A stretch of 53,779 nt of DNA from an uncultured Collinsella sp. (GCA_900545745.1 URAD01000011.1:1-53779), one strand, 5' to 3'. Counted from the first letter of the stretch, positions 34,431 to 43,566 are shown. Notes: generated from the sequence alone by a model not told the origin. Program-made: numbers and translations.

Positions 34431-36032
34431 TCACGCGCCCCCTTTCTGGACGAGCTCATCCAAGAGCTTCTCCGAAAACAGGTTACCGCGGCCCAGCTGC
34501 CCGGCAGGATCGAGCTGGAGCTTAAGCCGTGCCGACTCGACCATGGCCTCGTGACCGTACATCGTCTCCAAGAAGCCCGCCTTGATCTTGCCGACACCGT
34601 GTTCGGCGGAGACGGCGCCGCCCATGACCGTGACCTCGGAAGCCCACCGGGCAAAGAGTTCTCCGCCGCGGCGGTATTCCTGCGCATCGCGCGGCAGAAT
34701 GTTCACATGCAGATGGTTGTTACCGATGTGCCCCCAGGCGGCAGATTCAAGCCCACTTTCGGCCAACGTGCGGCGATAAAGGGCGATGACATCGGCCAAG
34801 CGTGCATTGGGCACCGACATGTCCGAGCCCAGTTTGGTGATGGCGGGATCCGTGCGGCGACGCTCGTCGATGAGCATGTTGACGCTCTCGGGCACCGCAT
34901 GGCGGAAGAACCGCTGGCATTCGCGATCGACCTCGGTGCGCGCAACCCAGGTCGCGTCGTCGCGGCCACCCGCAAGCTCCAGTACCCACCCCAAGTGATA
35001 CAGCTCCTCAGTCGCCTGAACTTCGTCGTCGCAGTCGAGCTCCACGTAGACACAGACCTTGGCCTCTTTGTCGAGCGCCGGCAGCGAGGCAAACGCCGTC
35101 GACTGCTCGCGCTGGCGACGTAGAATATCCAGGGCGCCAGCGTCGAAGTACTCGATGGCAGCCGCATGGGACAGGACGGGACGCACGGAATCGGTGAAGG
35201 ACACGGCCTTGTCTTCGCTGTCAAAGAAACAGCTCACGCCCCAAACGACCGCAGGCGCCGCCTGCAGGGCAATCTCGAGCTCGGTGATGACGCCGATTGT
35301 GCCACACGCACCGATAAACAATTCGATGGCATCCATATCGTCAGCAACGAAATAGCCCGAAGCATTTTTGGTCTTGGGCATGGTGTAGTCGGGAAGGTCA
35401 AGCTCGAGTGCACGGCCCACTGCCGTCACGAGCGACAGGCGGCGGCCCTGGGCAAAAGCCTCGCCGCGCTGAAGCTCAAGCAAATCGCCATCAGCCAGCG
35501 CGACGTGGAGTCCCGTGATATGCGGGCGCATGGGGCCGTAGGCGTAGCTGCGGGCACCGGAGGCGTTACATGCCGCCATGCCGCCCAGACAGGCAGACGC
35601 CTCGGTGGGATCGGTGGGAAAGAACTGCTCGGGGGCCTCTTGAAACTCATCGTAGGCCTTAAGCGATGCCTGGTCCCAACCAGCGGTCGGCAGCACCTTC
35701 TTGCTCAGCTGCTTGCGCAGCTCCGAGAGCACAACGCCCGGCTCCACGCGCAGCAAAAATTGGCCTTGTTCATCGCGGCGAAGGCCCAAGTAGCGATTCA
35801 TACGGGAAGTATTGAGGATATGCCCGCCGTGGGGCACGGCACCGGCGGCAAGGCCGGTTCGGGCGCCCTGAACCGTTACCGGGACACGCTCGGCATGGAG
35901 CTTTTCCAAAATGGCACGGACCTCGTCTTCCGTTGTCGGAAACGAGATGCTCGATGCTTCGCCCGATGCGCGAGATTCATCGCGGCCATACTCTTCGAAC
36001 TCGTCGGTGAAGGGTTTGATGGTTACAGACAC
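34431..36032 (-). CDS. FAD-linked oxidase, D-lactate dehydrogenase-like (GlcD/LctD)
   Basis: This flavoprotein of the VAO/GlcD family oxidises 2-hydroxy acids. The FAD_binding_4 half has VTVQGARTGLAAGAVPHGG and ACLGGMAACNASGARSYAYG; the C-terminal half has GHIGNNHLHVNI and AVSAEHGVGKIK with the conserved histidines of lactate/glycolate dehydrogenases. It is 533 residues, GTG start at 36032 after GGGGGAG. It is the first gene of the operon with EtfB and ferredoxin-EtfA, which suggests lactate oxidation to pyruvate with NAD+, driven by reduced ferredoxin. Glycolate or another hydroxy acid remains possible. Confidence 0.9.
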   Translation of the reverse strand: MSVTIKPFTDEFEEYGRDESRASGEASSISFPTTEDEVRAILEKLHAERVPVTVQGARTGLAAGAVPHGGHILNTSRMNRYLGLRRDEQGQFLLRVEPGVVLSELRKQLSKKVLPTAGWDQASLKAYDEFQEAPEQFFPTDPTEASACLGGMAACNASGARSYAYGPMRPHITGLHVALADGDLLELQRGEAFAQGRRLSLVTAVGRALELDLPDYTMPKTKNASGYFVADDMDAIELFIGACGTIGVITELEIALQAAPAVVWGVSCFFDSEDKAVSFTDSVRPVLSHAAAIEYFDAGALDILRRQREQSTAFASLPALDKEAKVCVYVELDCDDEVQATEELYHLGWVLELAGGRDDATWVARTEVDRECQRFFRHAVPESVNMLIDERRRTDPAITKLGSDMSVPNARLADVIALYRRTLAESGLESAAWGHIGNNHLHVNILPRDAQEYRRGGELFARWASEVTVMGGAVSAEHGVGKIKAGFLETMYGHEAMVESARLKLQLDPAGQLGRGNLFSEKLLDELVQKGGA

Positions 36033-36274
36033 GCGAACTCCCCCTTTAGCTAACTACAGTGTTTGCAGGGAGATGTTACCGCATCGTTTCGTCGACGTGT
36101 TCGAGACCGTCTCCATAATTGGCGATTTTTACGTTCGTGCAATTCGGCGAGCGGCTGGATTTCCTCGGCAGACGATGCTTTTAACACATATGGCCCCGCC
36201 GTCACTGACCGCGCGATTGCCGCTCGAAAAAAGTTGGAGTATTTTTTGCCGCCTTTTACCTGCGGAGACGCCAA

Positions 36275-36304
36275 TCCGTCAAGCATTTGGTCAGCAATTG
36301 GTCA
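36275..36304. promoter_or_regulatory. TTGGTCA direct repeats, possible operator
   Basis: TTGGTCA occurs at 36287-36293 and 36298-36304, exactly 11 bp apart. A weaker copy (TCCGTCA) starts at 36275. One-helical-turn spacing suggests a regulator binding site. It lies in the 346-bp gap (36033-36378) between the divergent lactate-type operon and the surface cluster. That gap otherwise shows no convincing gene; its open frames are on both strands and lack ribosome sites. Confidence 0.3.
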
Positions 36305-36378
36305 AGTAACGGCTGATACGGTCGGCATCGACAGCCAAAACCGACAGAAGTTTTGGCCCCAGAAGCAGGGAGGTTCCC

Positions 36379-36675
36379 ATGGCATATTACTGGCCCCAGT
36401 ACGGCATCGCCATCGAAGTCGACGACGATCCCCATCTCCTGCCTTTCGACGAAGAGGCATTCCCCGATACGACGGTCTACCACGTTACCACCGATGTGAT
36501 CTGCGACCCCGAGTCGTTCTCGGCGCTCGCCCACCGCATCGCGCATATCCACGACATCGAGCTCCCTCCCGACTTCGACGAGCTTGTCTACTCACGCCGC
36601 CTGATGCTTCACATGCTCTTTGGAGCGAACCCGTCCACCTTTGCGCGCATCTATACCGCCAAGGATGCCGCATGA
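36379..36675 (+). CDS. Small protein of unknown function, faintly DUF559-like
   Basis: This 98-residue protein has a good ribosome site (GGGAGG, five bases before ATG). The opening YYWPQYGIAIEVDDDPH resembles the WP..gl.iEvDG core of DUF559/Vsr-like PD-(D/E)XK nucleases. However, the downstream catalytic QxK-type residues are not recognisable, so activity is doubtful. It has no signal or membrane segment. Its stop overlaps the start of the next gene (ATGA), so it is co-translated with a membrane-anchored protein. The function is not known; the nuclease resemblance may be a decayed domain or chance. Confidence 0.6.
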   Translation: MAYYWPQYGIAIEVDDDPHLLPFDEEAFPDTTVYHVTTDVICDPESFSALAHRIAHIHDIELPPDFDELVYSRRLMLHMLFGANPSTFARIYTAKDAA

Positions 36676-37181
36676 GCGCGAAGAAGCCACCCCACTTTGC
36701 AGGCCTGGGTCGTCGCAAGAAGCTCATCGTTGCCTGCTTGGCCATCGTCTGTGCCCTTGTCGCCGTAGGACTATACGCTTGGCAGTCGCAGCCCGTACCC
36801 GAGGCGGGCGCTTCGGTTACGACGGCCGAGGGCAAAACGCGTCAGGAAATCCAAGATGAGCTCGACGCCATAGTCCGCGACAACATGATGACGATTTCGG
36901 TCGCACCGGTCGCTCAGCTGCAGGAGGACGGCAAGCTGCGCGTCAACGTGCAAAACGTCCAAGACAATAAATTTCCCCAGCGATTCCGCGTCATCCAAAA
37001 CGACGAGACCATGTACGAATCCGGTGTGGTCGAGACCGGCAAGACAATCGAGACGTGCCCCGCCGGCGACATCAAAGAAGGCGAGGCGTACATCGAGATC
37101 CAGGCACTCGATGCCAAGACCCTCGACAGCCACGGCAATCCGACACGTGTCAAGGTGCGGGTTGAGCAAACCGAGAACTAG
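36672..37181 (+). CDS. Membrane-anchored extracellular protein, unknown family
   Basis: The 169-residue protein has a basic cytoplasmic start (GLGRRKK), one transmembrane helix (about 19-38) and an extracellular part. That part begins with a linker and a short helix (TRQEIQDELDAIVRDNM) followed by a beta-sandwich-like domain (DGKLRVNVQNVQDNKFPQRF, GVVETGKTIE, VKVRVEQTEN). The domain pattern recalls Ig-like modules in Gram-positive surface machinery. The start overlaps the previous stop by four bases; the first start with a plausible context was taken. No catalytic residues were seen. Confidence 0.75.
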   Translation: MSAKKPPHFAGLGRRKKLIVACLAIVCALVAVGLYAWQSQPVPEAGASVTTAEGKTRQEIQDELDAIVRDNMMTISVAPVAQLQEDGKLRVNVQNVQDNKFPQRFRVIQNDETMYESGVVETGKTIETCPAGDIKEGEAYIEIQALDAKTLDSHGNPTRVKVRVEQTEN

Positions 37182-37271
37182 CTTTTCCGGTCGACGCGAC
37201 ACCGCACGCAATTCACCAGCATTCGTCCAATCATCGCGGGGACGGCCCGCGGCGAATAGAAAGGAACGACC

Positions 37272-37871
37272 ATGGACATCACCAGGAACATGAACGGAGC
37301 CAGAGCGCTCGTCGTGGGCGCAGGGCTCGCGCTCGCGCTCGCAATGGGCGCCGTCCCGACGCCAGCTATGGCAGCCGGGCGCGTTGGAACCACGAAAGTA
37401 ATGGTCAGGACCGAGATCGACAACGTTGAGTTCAAAGTTCCGACGGTTATCCCCTTCGTCGCCAAGACCGACGGCACGCTTCAGGGCCCCTCAGAAGACG
37501 CGACCACCATCGACAATCATTCGGCCTACGGCATCCATGTCACCAACATGAAGATCGACGCCATGAACACCTGGACCATTGCCGCCGACGCCAAGGCCGG
37601 AACCGCACAGAACTCCATCGACTTTAAGGTCGGCCCCGACGGCGCACTCCAAAACGCCAGCGCCGCAATGCAGGAGACGGGCCTCGATCTTTCCAAGAAC
37701 GCAGCCTTCGACATGGGCTACCAGGGCATTGCCGGCGGCACGGACAAAATTAAGCTCAAGACAAGCGGAAACGTCGCCCGCGTCACGCGCGACATCTTCC
37801 GCGTAACCGGCGAAGGCGATCAGGTTGCAACGATCACCTGGACGGTCGAGCCCGGTGCGCACACGGCATAA
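37272..37871 (+). CDS. Secreted beta-rich surface protein, unknown family
   Basis: This 199-residue protein has a clear Sec signal (ALVVGAGLALALAMGAVP, cleavage probably after TPAMA). The mature part is beta-rich: KVPTVIPFVAKTDGTL, DNHSAYGIHVTNMKI and a C-terminal strand VATITWTVEPGAHTA. The pattern of a DGT turn followed by an N-x-S-x-x-x-I-x-V strand resembles repeated domains in secreted proteins of Gram-positive gut bacteria. AGAAAGG precedes the ATG. Its last 17 bases overlap the next gene, pointing to coupled expression. Confidence 0.75.
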   Translation: MDITRNMNGARALVVGAGLALALAMGAVPTPAMAAGRVGTTKVMVRTEIDNVEFKVPTVIPFVAKTDGTLQGPSEDATTIDNHSAYGIHVTNMKIDAMNTWTIAADAKAGTAQNSIDFKVGPDGALQNASAAMQETGLDLSKNAAFDMGYQGIAGGTDKIKLKTSGNVARVTRDIFRVTGEGDQVATITWTVEPGAHTA

Positions 37872-38136
37872 GGCCGTCGCCCTGGCCGCCGCCGTCAGCA
37901 TCCTAGCGTTTGGGCCAGCCATGGCCTTTGCCCAGCAAGAACAGGCGCAGGCCGCCACGCAAGTGACGGTCGACCTCTCGGAGCTCGACCGCGGCGACCG
38001 CGAGGAACCGTTGGCGCAGACAGGCGACAGACGATGGCTCTTGGCAGCAGGCGCCACAGCAGCAGGCGCGGGAACCGCCGGCCTCGGTCTGCACATCAAA
38101 CGCAGCCAGAAACAAAACACGGACAGGCCGCACTAA
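37855..38136 (+). CDS. Small LAQTG-motif wall-anchored protein
   Basis: This 93-residue protein has a signal peptide (KAVALAAAVSILAFGPAMAFA), a short mature part (about 30 residues, acidic, VTVDLSELDRGDREEP) and a sorting signal: LAQTG, a hydrophobic helix and a basic tail (HIKRSQKQ). LAQTG is a plausible LPxTG variant for a sortase. The start is GTG at 37855, inside the end of the previous gene. Such tiny wall-anchored proteins occur as partners in WxL-type surface operons. The sortase itself is not in the window. Confidence 0.75.
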   Translation: MRTRHKAVALAAAVSILAFGPAMAFAQQEQAQAATQVTVDLSELDRGDREEPLAQTGDRRWLLAAGATAAGAGTAGLGLHIKRSQKQNTDRPH

Positions 38137-38154
38137 ATTAGCTAAGGAGACCCC

Positions 38155-39585
38155 ATGGCATCGAAGAACCTTTTGCCCGTCGTCGCACTCTGCGGCGCGC
38201 TCGCAACCGGAACGTCTGTCGCCGCTTGGGCGGCTCCCGTCATGGCAGAATCCTTACCAGCAGCCCTAAGTTCCGCACCAAATCCATCGAGCGCCATTGC
38301 GTGCAAGCGTTTTTCGATCGCACAGGCCGCAATCTCGACCTCGGGATGTCTTCGTCGTAATACGGACGGCTCGATAGTCGTGGATATCGATCGTTCGAAC
38401 AAGGCAAACGGCTCCCGGGCGGGGTGCGCCGTCTGCACGTGGCGCTCGGCTGTGCTCGATGCAGATGGCGATCCATGCAATTTAGAGCTGCGCATCGACA
38501 TCGCTTCGGTCGATGACTCGGCGAACGGAGCGAAGGTCGCCTTCGACGGTACGTTTTTTGAGAAAGGAGGCGGTATATGTCTGGGCTGCGCCGCCGCGAA
38601 TGCAGACGATGCGCAGCCCACCCTCTCATTCACGGCATCATTGCGGCTGACCAAAGCCGGCACCGATGCCATCGCGGCGGGAGAAGCGTCCCTGCTGTTC
38701 TACGCCGTCAGTACCAAAGACACAGACGCTCATTTCGAGAAGCCAGCCGGATCACTCAGCCTTACACGAGGGATAGAGGCAGGTCCTTTTGAAATCGATT
38801 CCCACGCGCAAAGCAGGCAACGCATTCTTGCCGACCCGGCGCTTCTCGAAATGGAGTGGAACGGATCCGGAGCTATCGGAATTCTCCCCTCCGCGTTTGA
38901 CGCCAAGACGCTCCCCCCAAACGACGAACCCATCAACGCAACCATACAAGAAGAGAGCGCGGACAAAGAAGCAGGTGCGGGCGACACGCCGTCGCCGACA
39001 AACAGCGTCCCAGCTTCTCTCGAAGCACCGAATGAACCCGCTACCGATCCAAACGATTCCGAACTCGCGGACAGTCTGGGGCTTGCTGATCCTCAAGAGA
39101 TCGATGAAGGTAACTGCTGCGTGCTTGCCGCGCTCGACCACACAGAGGTCATCGACGCTGCGAACATCGAAGTTGCCGCCGCCAATCAACCCGTCCGCAA
39201 GTCGGCCATCATCGCATTTCCCGAATCCATCGAAGTCGTCTTTTTGCCATCGGGCGAGGTCGTGGCCCCAACACTGCTCACCTTGTTGGGCGCCAAGAAT
39301 ACTCGAAACGAAATTAAAAAGGTCACGGTTGTCGACCCTGCAACCACCGCCAAGCTGCGTCTATACGCCGTTGCTCCAGATGGAGGCAAGACCTTGGAAT
39401 TCGATGGCGACACACTCCTAGCCTGGCGGCGTCTGGACATTATGCAAGACGTCTCGTATCAGATCGAACTCGAAGGGTTTGATCGTGCCCGCGATGCCAA
39501 TATCATCGCCGCGGCTATTGAATTCCCGCAGCGGCTTATGACACTGCGCTTTGAATACTATCCCTATGTCCCGACAACCACCTGA
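38155..39585 (+). CDS. Large secreted protein, unknown family
   Basis: This 476-residue protein follows 18 nt after the LAQTG gene with a strong AAGGAG site. It has a signal peptide (LLPVVALCGALATGTSVAAW, cleavage near AAPVMAE). The N-terminal domain (to about 215) has a GCAVCTWRS and a GICLGCAAAN cysteine pair, then comes an acidic, Pro/Ser/Glu-rich linker (about 265-320) and a C-terminal beta domain (325-476). The end has no sorting motif or membrane helix, so attachment must be non-covalent or through a partner. No known enzymatic motif was seen. It probably works with the other four genes of the cluster. Confidence 0.75.
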   Translation: MASKNLLPVVALCGALATGTSVAAWAAPVMAESLPAALSSAPNPSSAIACKRFSIAQAAISTSGCLRRNTDGSIVVDIDRSNKANGSRAGCAVCTWRSAVLDADGDPCNLELRIDIASVDDSANGAKVAFDGTFFEKGGGICLGCAAANADDAQPTLSFTASLRLTKAGTDAIAAGEASLLFYAVSTKDTDAHFEKPAGSLSLTRGIEAGPFEIDSHAQSRQRILADPALLEMEWNGSGAIGILPSAFDAKTLPPNDEPINATIQEESADKEAGAGDTPSPTNSVPASLEAPNEPATDPNDSELADSLGLADPQEIDEGNCCVLAALDHTEVIDAANIEVAAANQPVRKSAIIAFPESIEVVFLPSGEVVAPTLLTLLGAKNTRNEIKKVTVVDPATTAKLRLYAVAPDGGKTLEFDGDTLLAWRRLDIMQDVSYQIELEGFDRARDANIIAAAIEFPQRLMTLRFEYYPYVPTTT

Positions 39586-39703
39586 GGCTTAAATGCTGCG
39601 CATCATTCCTAACACCACTTATATAACGTATTAGATGAGTCGCGATGTGCCTCGCATTTCGTTCTGCTACGATTGCCACGTTGGCATCAATACAGGAGGG
39701 CTC

Positions 39704-40420
39704 ATGCCGGGCTTGGGAACAATCATCAACGTTGTGCTTTTAGTTGCGGGCGGTCTTTTGGGATTAGCGGGCGGCCGCTTCATTACACCGCGCATCCAAG
39801 ACACGCTCATGAAAGCATCGGGGCTGTGCGTCCTGTTTATCGGCCTGGGCGGCACCATGCAAAAGATGCTCATCATCGATGGAAAGGCGCTAGCGACCAC
39901 CGGTACCACCATGCTCATCGTCTCATTTGCGCTCGGTTCGCTCATCGGCGAGGCCATCAACTTGGAGGCCGCCATCGAGAACCTTGGCGAATGGCTCAAG
40001 CGCAAGACTGGCAGTGAGGGCGATAACGAGTTCACCAACGCTTTTGTCTCGACATCGCTGACCGTCTGCATCGGTGCCATGGCTATCGTGGGATCGATCC
40101 AGGACGGTCTGCTCGGTGACTGGTCAACGCTTGCCTTGAAAGGCGCATTGGACTGCATCATCGTCTGCACCATGACGGCGTCGCTTGGCCGCGGCTGCAT
40201 TTTCTCCGCCCTGCCCGTCGCCGTGTTCCAGGGGACGATCACGTTGTTTGCCGGCGCGCTCTCCCCCATCATGACCACGGCAGCCCTCGACAGCCTTTCG
40301 CTCGTAGGCTCCATGCTCATCTTCTGCGTCGGCGTCAACCTCATCCGTCCTCAGACCTTCCGCACGGCCAATATGCTCCCCTCCGTCGTCATCGCCGTCA
40401 TCTACGCCCTCCTGTTCTAA
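39704..40420 (+). CDS. DUF554 family membrane protein
   Basis: This is a 238-residue integral membrane protein of the DUF554 (YdfK-like) family, function unknown. It has seven or so helices, with the family blocks GTIINVVLLVAGGLLGL, DTLMKASGLCVLFIGLGG and FVSTSLTVCIGAMAIVGSIQDGL. The ATG at 39704 follows CAGGAGG; a longer upstream reading lacks a ribosome site. It stands between the surface cluster and the TerB-ATPase-helicase cassette and may be independent of both. Confidence 0.88.
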   Translation: MPGLGTIINVVLLVAGGLLGLAGGRFITPRIQDTLMKASGLCVLFIGLGGTMQKMLIIDGKALATTGTTMLIVSFALGSLIGEAINLEAAIENLGEWLKRKTGSEGDNEFTNAFVSTSLTVCIGAMAIVGSIQDGLLGDWSTLALKGALDCIIVCTMTASLGRGCIFSALPVAVFQGTITLFAGALSPIMTTAALDSLSLVGSMLIFCVGVNLIRPQTFRTANMLPSVVIAVIYALLF

Positions 40421-40508
40421 ATCTATCAACGCAGCGGTATCTCGAACATCTGTTTGATGCTGTGCTATGATATGAGGCCACCGTAGCTGCGTTAGGAGAG
40501 GAGAAGCG

Positions 40509-42269
40509 GTGGCCGACCAGGACATCAAGATGCTCATCGAGCGCATTATGGCCGAGGCCCGGACCCATCAGTCCACCCGCTTCTCAAACGAAATCTACGC
40601 AGACGAGCCGATTCTCAAAACCGGCCGACAGATGCAGAATTTCCTCCCCGACCAGTACCGTAAAATGCGCGAGATATCGCGCTGGCAGGATGACCCCAAG
40701 GGCGGTGCGGGCCGCTGGCTTTCGGAAGCCGAGCTTTTTTACCGCCAGGGCCTGCTGATGGCCGATTTTGAGGACGACTGCCCCTACAGCGGCACCTTTA
40801 AGTCGTACTTTCCCACCTACAACGCCATGAGCGACCGGCAGCTGCGCGGCTACTTTACCTGGCGTGCCCAAGTGCGCCGCGGAACCGTCGAGGAAACGTC
40901 TACGTCCTTTGCCTTTCTGTATCTCTATGAGCTGATTTGCGGCATTGGCGTAGATGACCCGCTCGACGGTTTTAACAAGATCAAGGCCTTTTGGGATGTC
41001 TATCGCGCCTTCGAGCCCGGCATTGATCGGTTTGCACGCGTGTGGTTGCAGGATTACGCCGTATTCCATGGGCTCGACCCCAAGCTGCTCCGCGACTCTA
41101 AAACCGTCATGTTCGATAACGCCCTTATCGAGCTGCGGCGTGCGGCACGAGACCTTGTACCGGCACCGGCACCGTCCGACCAGACCCCCAAACGTCGCAA
41201 AACCTCCGAGCCCACGCTCCCCCTTCCGCCCGATGAGGTGCGCGAGGAGCGACTCATGGCCGCCATCAACGCCCTCTCCACGTACAACCTAAGTAACTCG
41301 CGGCTCGACCGCAGCCACCACCGCGATCTGCGCCACGTGGCATGCGCCGTGTATGTCCACATGGCGCGCTACTATGACACGCACCGAAAGACCGGCATCG
41401 TAGCGAGCTTGTTTGGGGAGGAGACGGCCATGCCCTACACCATGTTTGCCTCGGCCGTATTCTTTGCGCCCGAGCGCCACGAGGACTGCGAATACTGCCT
41501 GGATCCCATCCATATCTACCGTTGCCAAAACGGCTTTTGGGAATGTATGCGTATCCATGGTAGTAGGCAAAAGAGCAGCAAGCTCGGTGAAATGATGCGC
41601 GCCTGCGACCAACGCCTGCGCCTGGCGCTGGACCCCGCCCATCCCCTTAAGGAAGAAAAGGTCCCCAAATATCTGGCCAAGATTATCGATGACGAGATTG
41701 TGGCATGGCTTTCGTGGGACGCCGCACACCAGCCCGTCAAGATCGATATCGACCTGACTCAGCTGGGGCACATTCGGAGCGCCGCTGCGCAAACGCGCGA
41801 AGCACTTTTAATCGACGAAGAGCGCGAGGACGATGTGCCCACAGAGGTCGATACGGCGGAATCCGAGCAACCGGAAGCCAAGCCTGCGACCGACGTGATG
41901 GGCGAGCCGATCGCGGCGCCTACGGAGCGCAACAAAGCCGACGAGCCAACCATTTCCACCGAACAGTTTGGCGTCGTGGCACCGCTCCTCGCACCGACGC
42001 CAGCGGTCGTATCGACTGCACCCGCTGGCACCGCAACCGAACTCGCGCCCGCCGCAGATGCCTTCCTTCGCGCGCTGCTCGAGCAAAACGCAGCGCAAGC
42101 GACATTGGCGGTAGTGCAATCGGAGCAGAGCGAGGACATGCTCGTCGACAGCATCAACGAGGCGCTCTTTGACCTGGTGGGTGACACCGTTATCGAGTTT
42201 GGAGCGGCAGGACCGCAGATCATCGAGGATTACGAAGCAGACGTGAGAGGATACCTAGACCATGAGTGA
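40509..42269 (+). CDS. TerB_N/TerB_C domain protein
   Basis: Residues 28-230 match the TerB_N domain, best seen at FPTYNAMSDRQLRGYFTWR and ETSTSFAFLYLYELICGIG (101-147). The middle (about 255-440) holds a TerB-like helical region with HEDCEYC. The C-terminal part has a low-complexity linker (acidic, Ala/Pro-rich, about 445-520) and a TerB_C-like end (DMLVDSINEALFDLVGDTVIEF). TerB domains bind metal and occur in tellurite-resistance and DNA-processing stress systems. It is 586 residues, GTG start at 40509 after GGAGAGGAG. It overlaps the next gene by 8 nt. Work in a complex with the ATPase and helicase is inferred. Confidence 0.88.
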   Translation: MADQDIKMLIERIMAEARTHQSTRFSNEIYADEPILKTGRQMQNFLPDQYRKMREISRWQDDPKGGAGRWLSEAELFYRQGLLMADFEDDCPYSGTFKSYFPTYNAMSDRQLRGYFTWRAQVRRGTVEETSTSFAFLYLYELICGIGVDDPLDGFNKIKAFWDVYRAFEPGIDRFARVWLQDYAVFHGLDPKLLRDSKTVMFDNALIELRRAARDLVPAPAPSDQTPKRRKTSEPTLPLPPDEVREERLMAAINALSTYNLSNSRLDRSHHRDLRHVACAVYVHMARYYDTHRKTGIVASLFGEETAMPYTMFASAVFFAPERHEDCEYCLDPIHIYRCQNGFWECMRIHGSRQKSSKLGEMMRACDQRLRLALDPAHPLKEEKVPKYLAKIIDDEIVAWLSWDAAHQPVKIDIDLTQLGHIRSAAAQTREALLIDEEREDDVPTEVDTAESEQPEAKPATDVMGEPIAAPTERNKADEPTISTEQFGVVAPLLAPTPAVVSTAPAGTATELAPAADAFLRALLEQNAAQATLAVVQSEQSEDMLVDSINEALFDLVGDTVIEFGAAGPQIIEDYEADVRGYLDHE

Positions 42270-43566
42270 TACCGCATCCACAGCACCCCGCGTGCCCAAG
42301 CGCGTCGCTGCCGTCATTCTCAACTCGCTCAAGGGCGGCGTGGTCCCGCGCATCGGCCTTCCTTACATCACCGTAGGGCGCGAGGTCGAGATCCGCGCCC
42401 TGCTCACCGATCTGAGTCTCATCGCCGACGGTGGCGCGAGCTTCCGCTTTCTGGTCGGTCGTTACGGCGCCGGCAAGAGCTTTTTGCTCCAGACCATCCG
42501 CACGCACGCCATGGGCGAGGGATTCGTCGTCGCTGATGCCGACCTGTCGCCCGAGCGCCGCCTGCAGGGCGGTCAGGGACAGGGCCTTGCCACCTACCGC
42601 GAGCTCATCCGCAATATATCGACCAAGACGCGCCCCGAGGGCGGTGCGCTCAACCTTATTTTGGATCGCTGGGTCGCCTCGTGCGCCGACGTCGACGAGT
42701 CGGTCGTCAATGCCCAACTGGCCCCGCTCGAGGAGATGGTCCACGGCTTCGACTTCACCCGCATGCTCCGCCGCTATCGCATGGCCGTATCCGAGGGCGA
42801 TGAAGAGGCTATGAGCCGTGTGACCAAATGGATTCGCGGCGAGTACCGCACCAAGAGCGAGGCACGCGCTGAGCTGGGCTCCTCGACCATCATCAGCGAT
42901 GACGACTGGTACGACTACGTTAAGCTCATTGCACGCTTTTTGGTCTGCAGCGGATACAAGGGCATGCTGGTGCTCATCGACGAACTCGTGAATCTGTACA
43001 AGATTCCCAACGCGATCACGCGCCAATACAACTACGAGAAGATCCTGACTATGTACAACGACACGCTCCAGGGCAAGGCGCAGTACCTGGGCATGATCAT
43101 GGGCGGCACGCCAACCTCCATCGAAGACCGCCGCCGCGGCGTGTTCTCCTACGAAGCTCTGCGCAGCCGACTCGCTCAGGGTCGCTTTGCGCGGGATGAT
43201 CTCAAAGACATGCTCGCGCCCATCATCCGCCTGCAGCCGCTCACCTACGAGGAGCTGCTGGTGCTCATCGAAAAGCTCATGCAGATCCATGCCGGCTACT
43301 TTGGCTGGACGCCCACGCTTACCGAGAACGACTTGGTGAACTTTCTCAAGATTGAGTTTGGCCGCGTGGGAGCCGATACGCACCTGACGCCCCGTGAGGT
43401 CATTCGTGACTTTATCGAGCTGCTCGATATCCTGTGTCAGAACCCCGATGCAAATGTGGCCGAGTTGCTGCAAAGCGTCGGCGGCGACGCGCTGGCGCCG
43501 GCAGCCGCAACAGGCGACGCCGGCACCGCAGGCGGCGACCGCAACTTCGCCGAATTCACCATCTAA
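42262..43566 (+). CDS. BrxC/BrxD-like (DUF2791) P-loop ATPase
   Basis: This 434-residue P-loop ATPase is of the group named BrxD in BREX phage-defence loci. It has Walker A GRYGAGKS (66-73), Walker B LVLIDE (236-241), a sensor region GMIMGGTPTSIEDRRRGVFSYEAL split by the conserved basic patch, and a C-terminal helical domain (TPREVIRDFIELLDIL). An Ala/Gly-rich tail ends it. It starts inside the last codons of the TerB gene, so both are translated together. DNA-dependent ATPase function is inferred from the family. No BREX methylase or PglZ is nearby. Confidence 0.88.
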   Translation: MSDTASTAPRVPKRVAAVILNSLKGGVVPRIGLPYITVGREVEIRALLTDLSLIADGGASFRFLVGRYGAGKSFLLQTIRTHAMGEGFVVADADLSPERRLQGGQGQGLATYRELIRNISTKTRPEGGALNLILDRWVASCADVDESVVNAQLAPLEEMVHGFDFTRMLRRYRMAVSEGDEEAMSRVTKWIRGEYRTKSEARAELGSSTIISDDDWYDYVKLIARFLVCSGYKGMLVLIDELVNLYKIPNAITRQYNYEKILTMYNDTLQGKAQYLGMIMGGTPTSIEDRRRGVFSYEALRSRLAQGRFARDDLKDMLAPIIRLQPLTYEELLVLIEKLMQIHAGYFGWTPTLTENDLVNFLKIEFGRVGADTHLTPREVIRDFIELLDILCQNPDANVAELLQSVGGDALAPAAATGDAGTAGGDRNFAEFTI

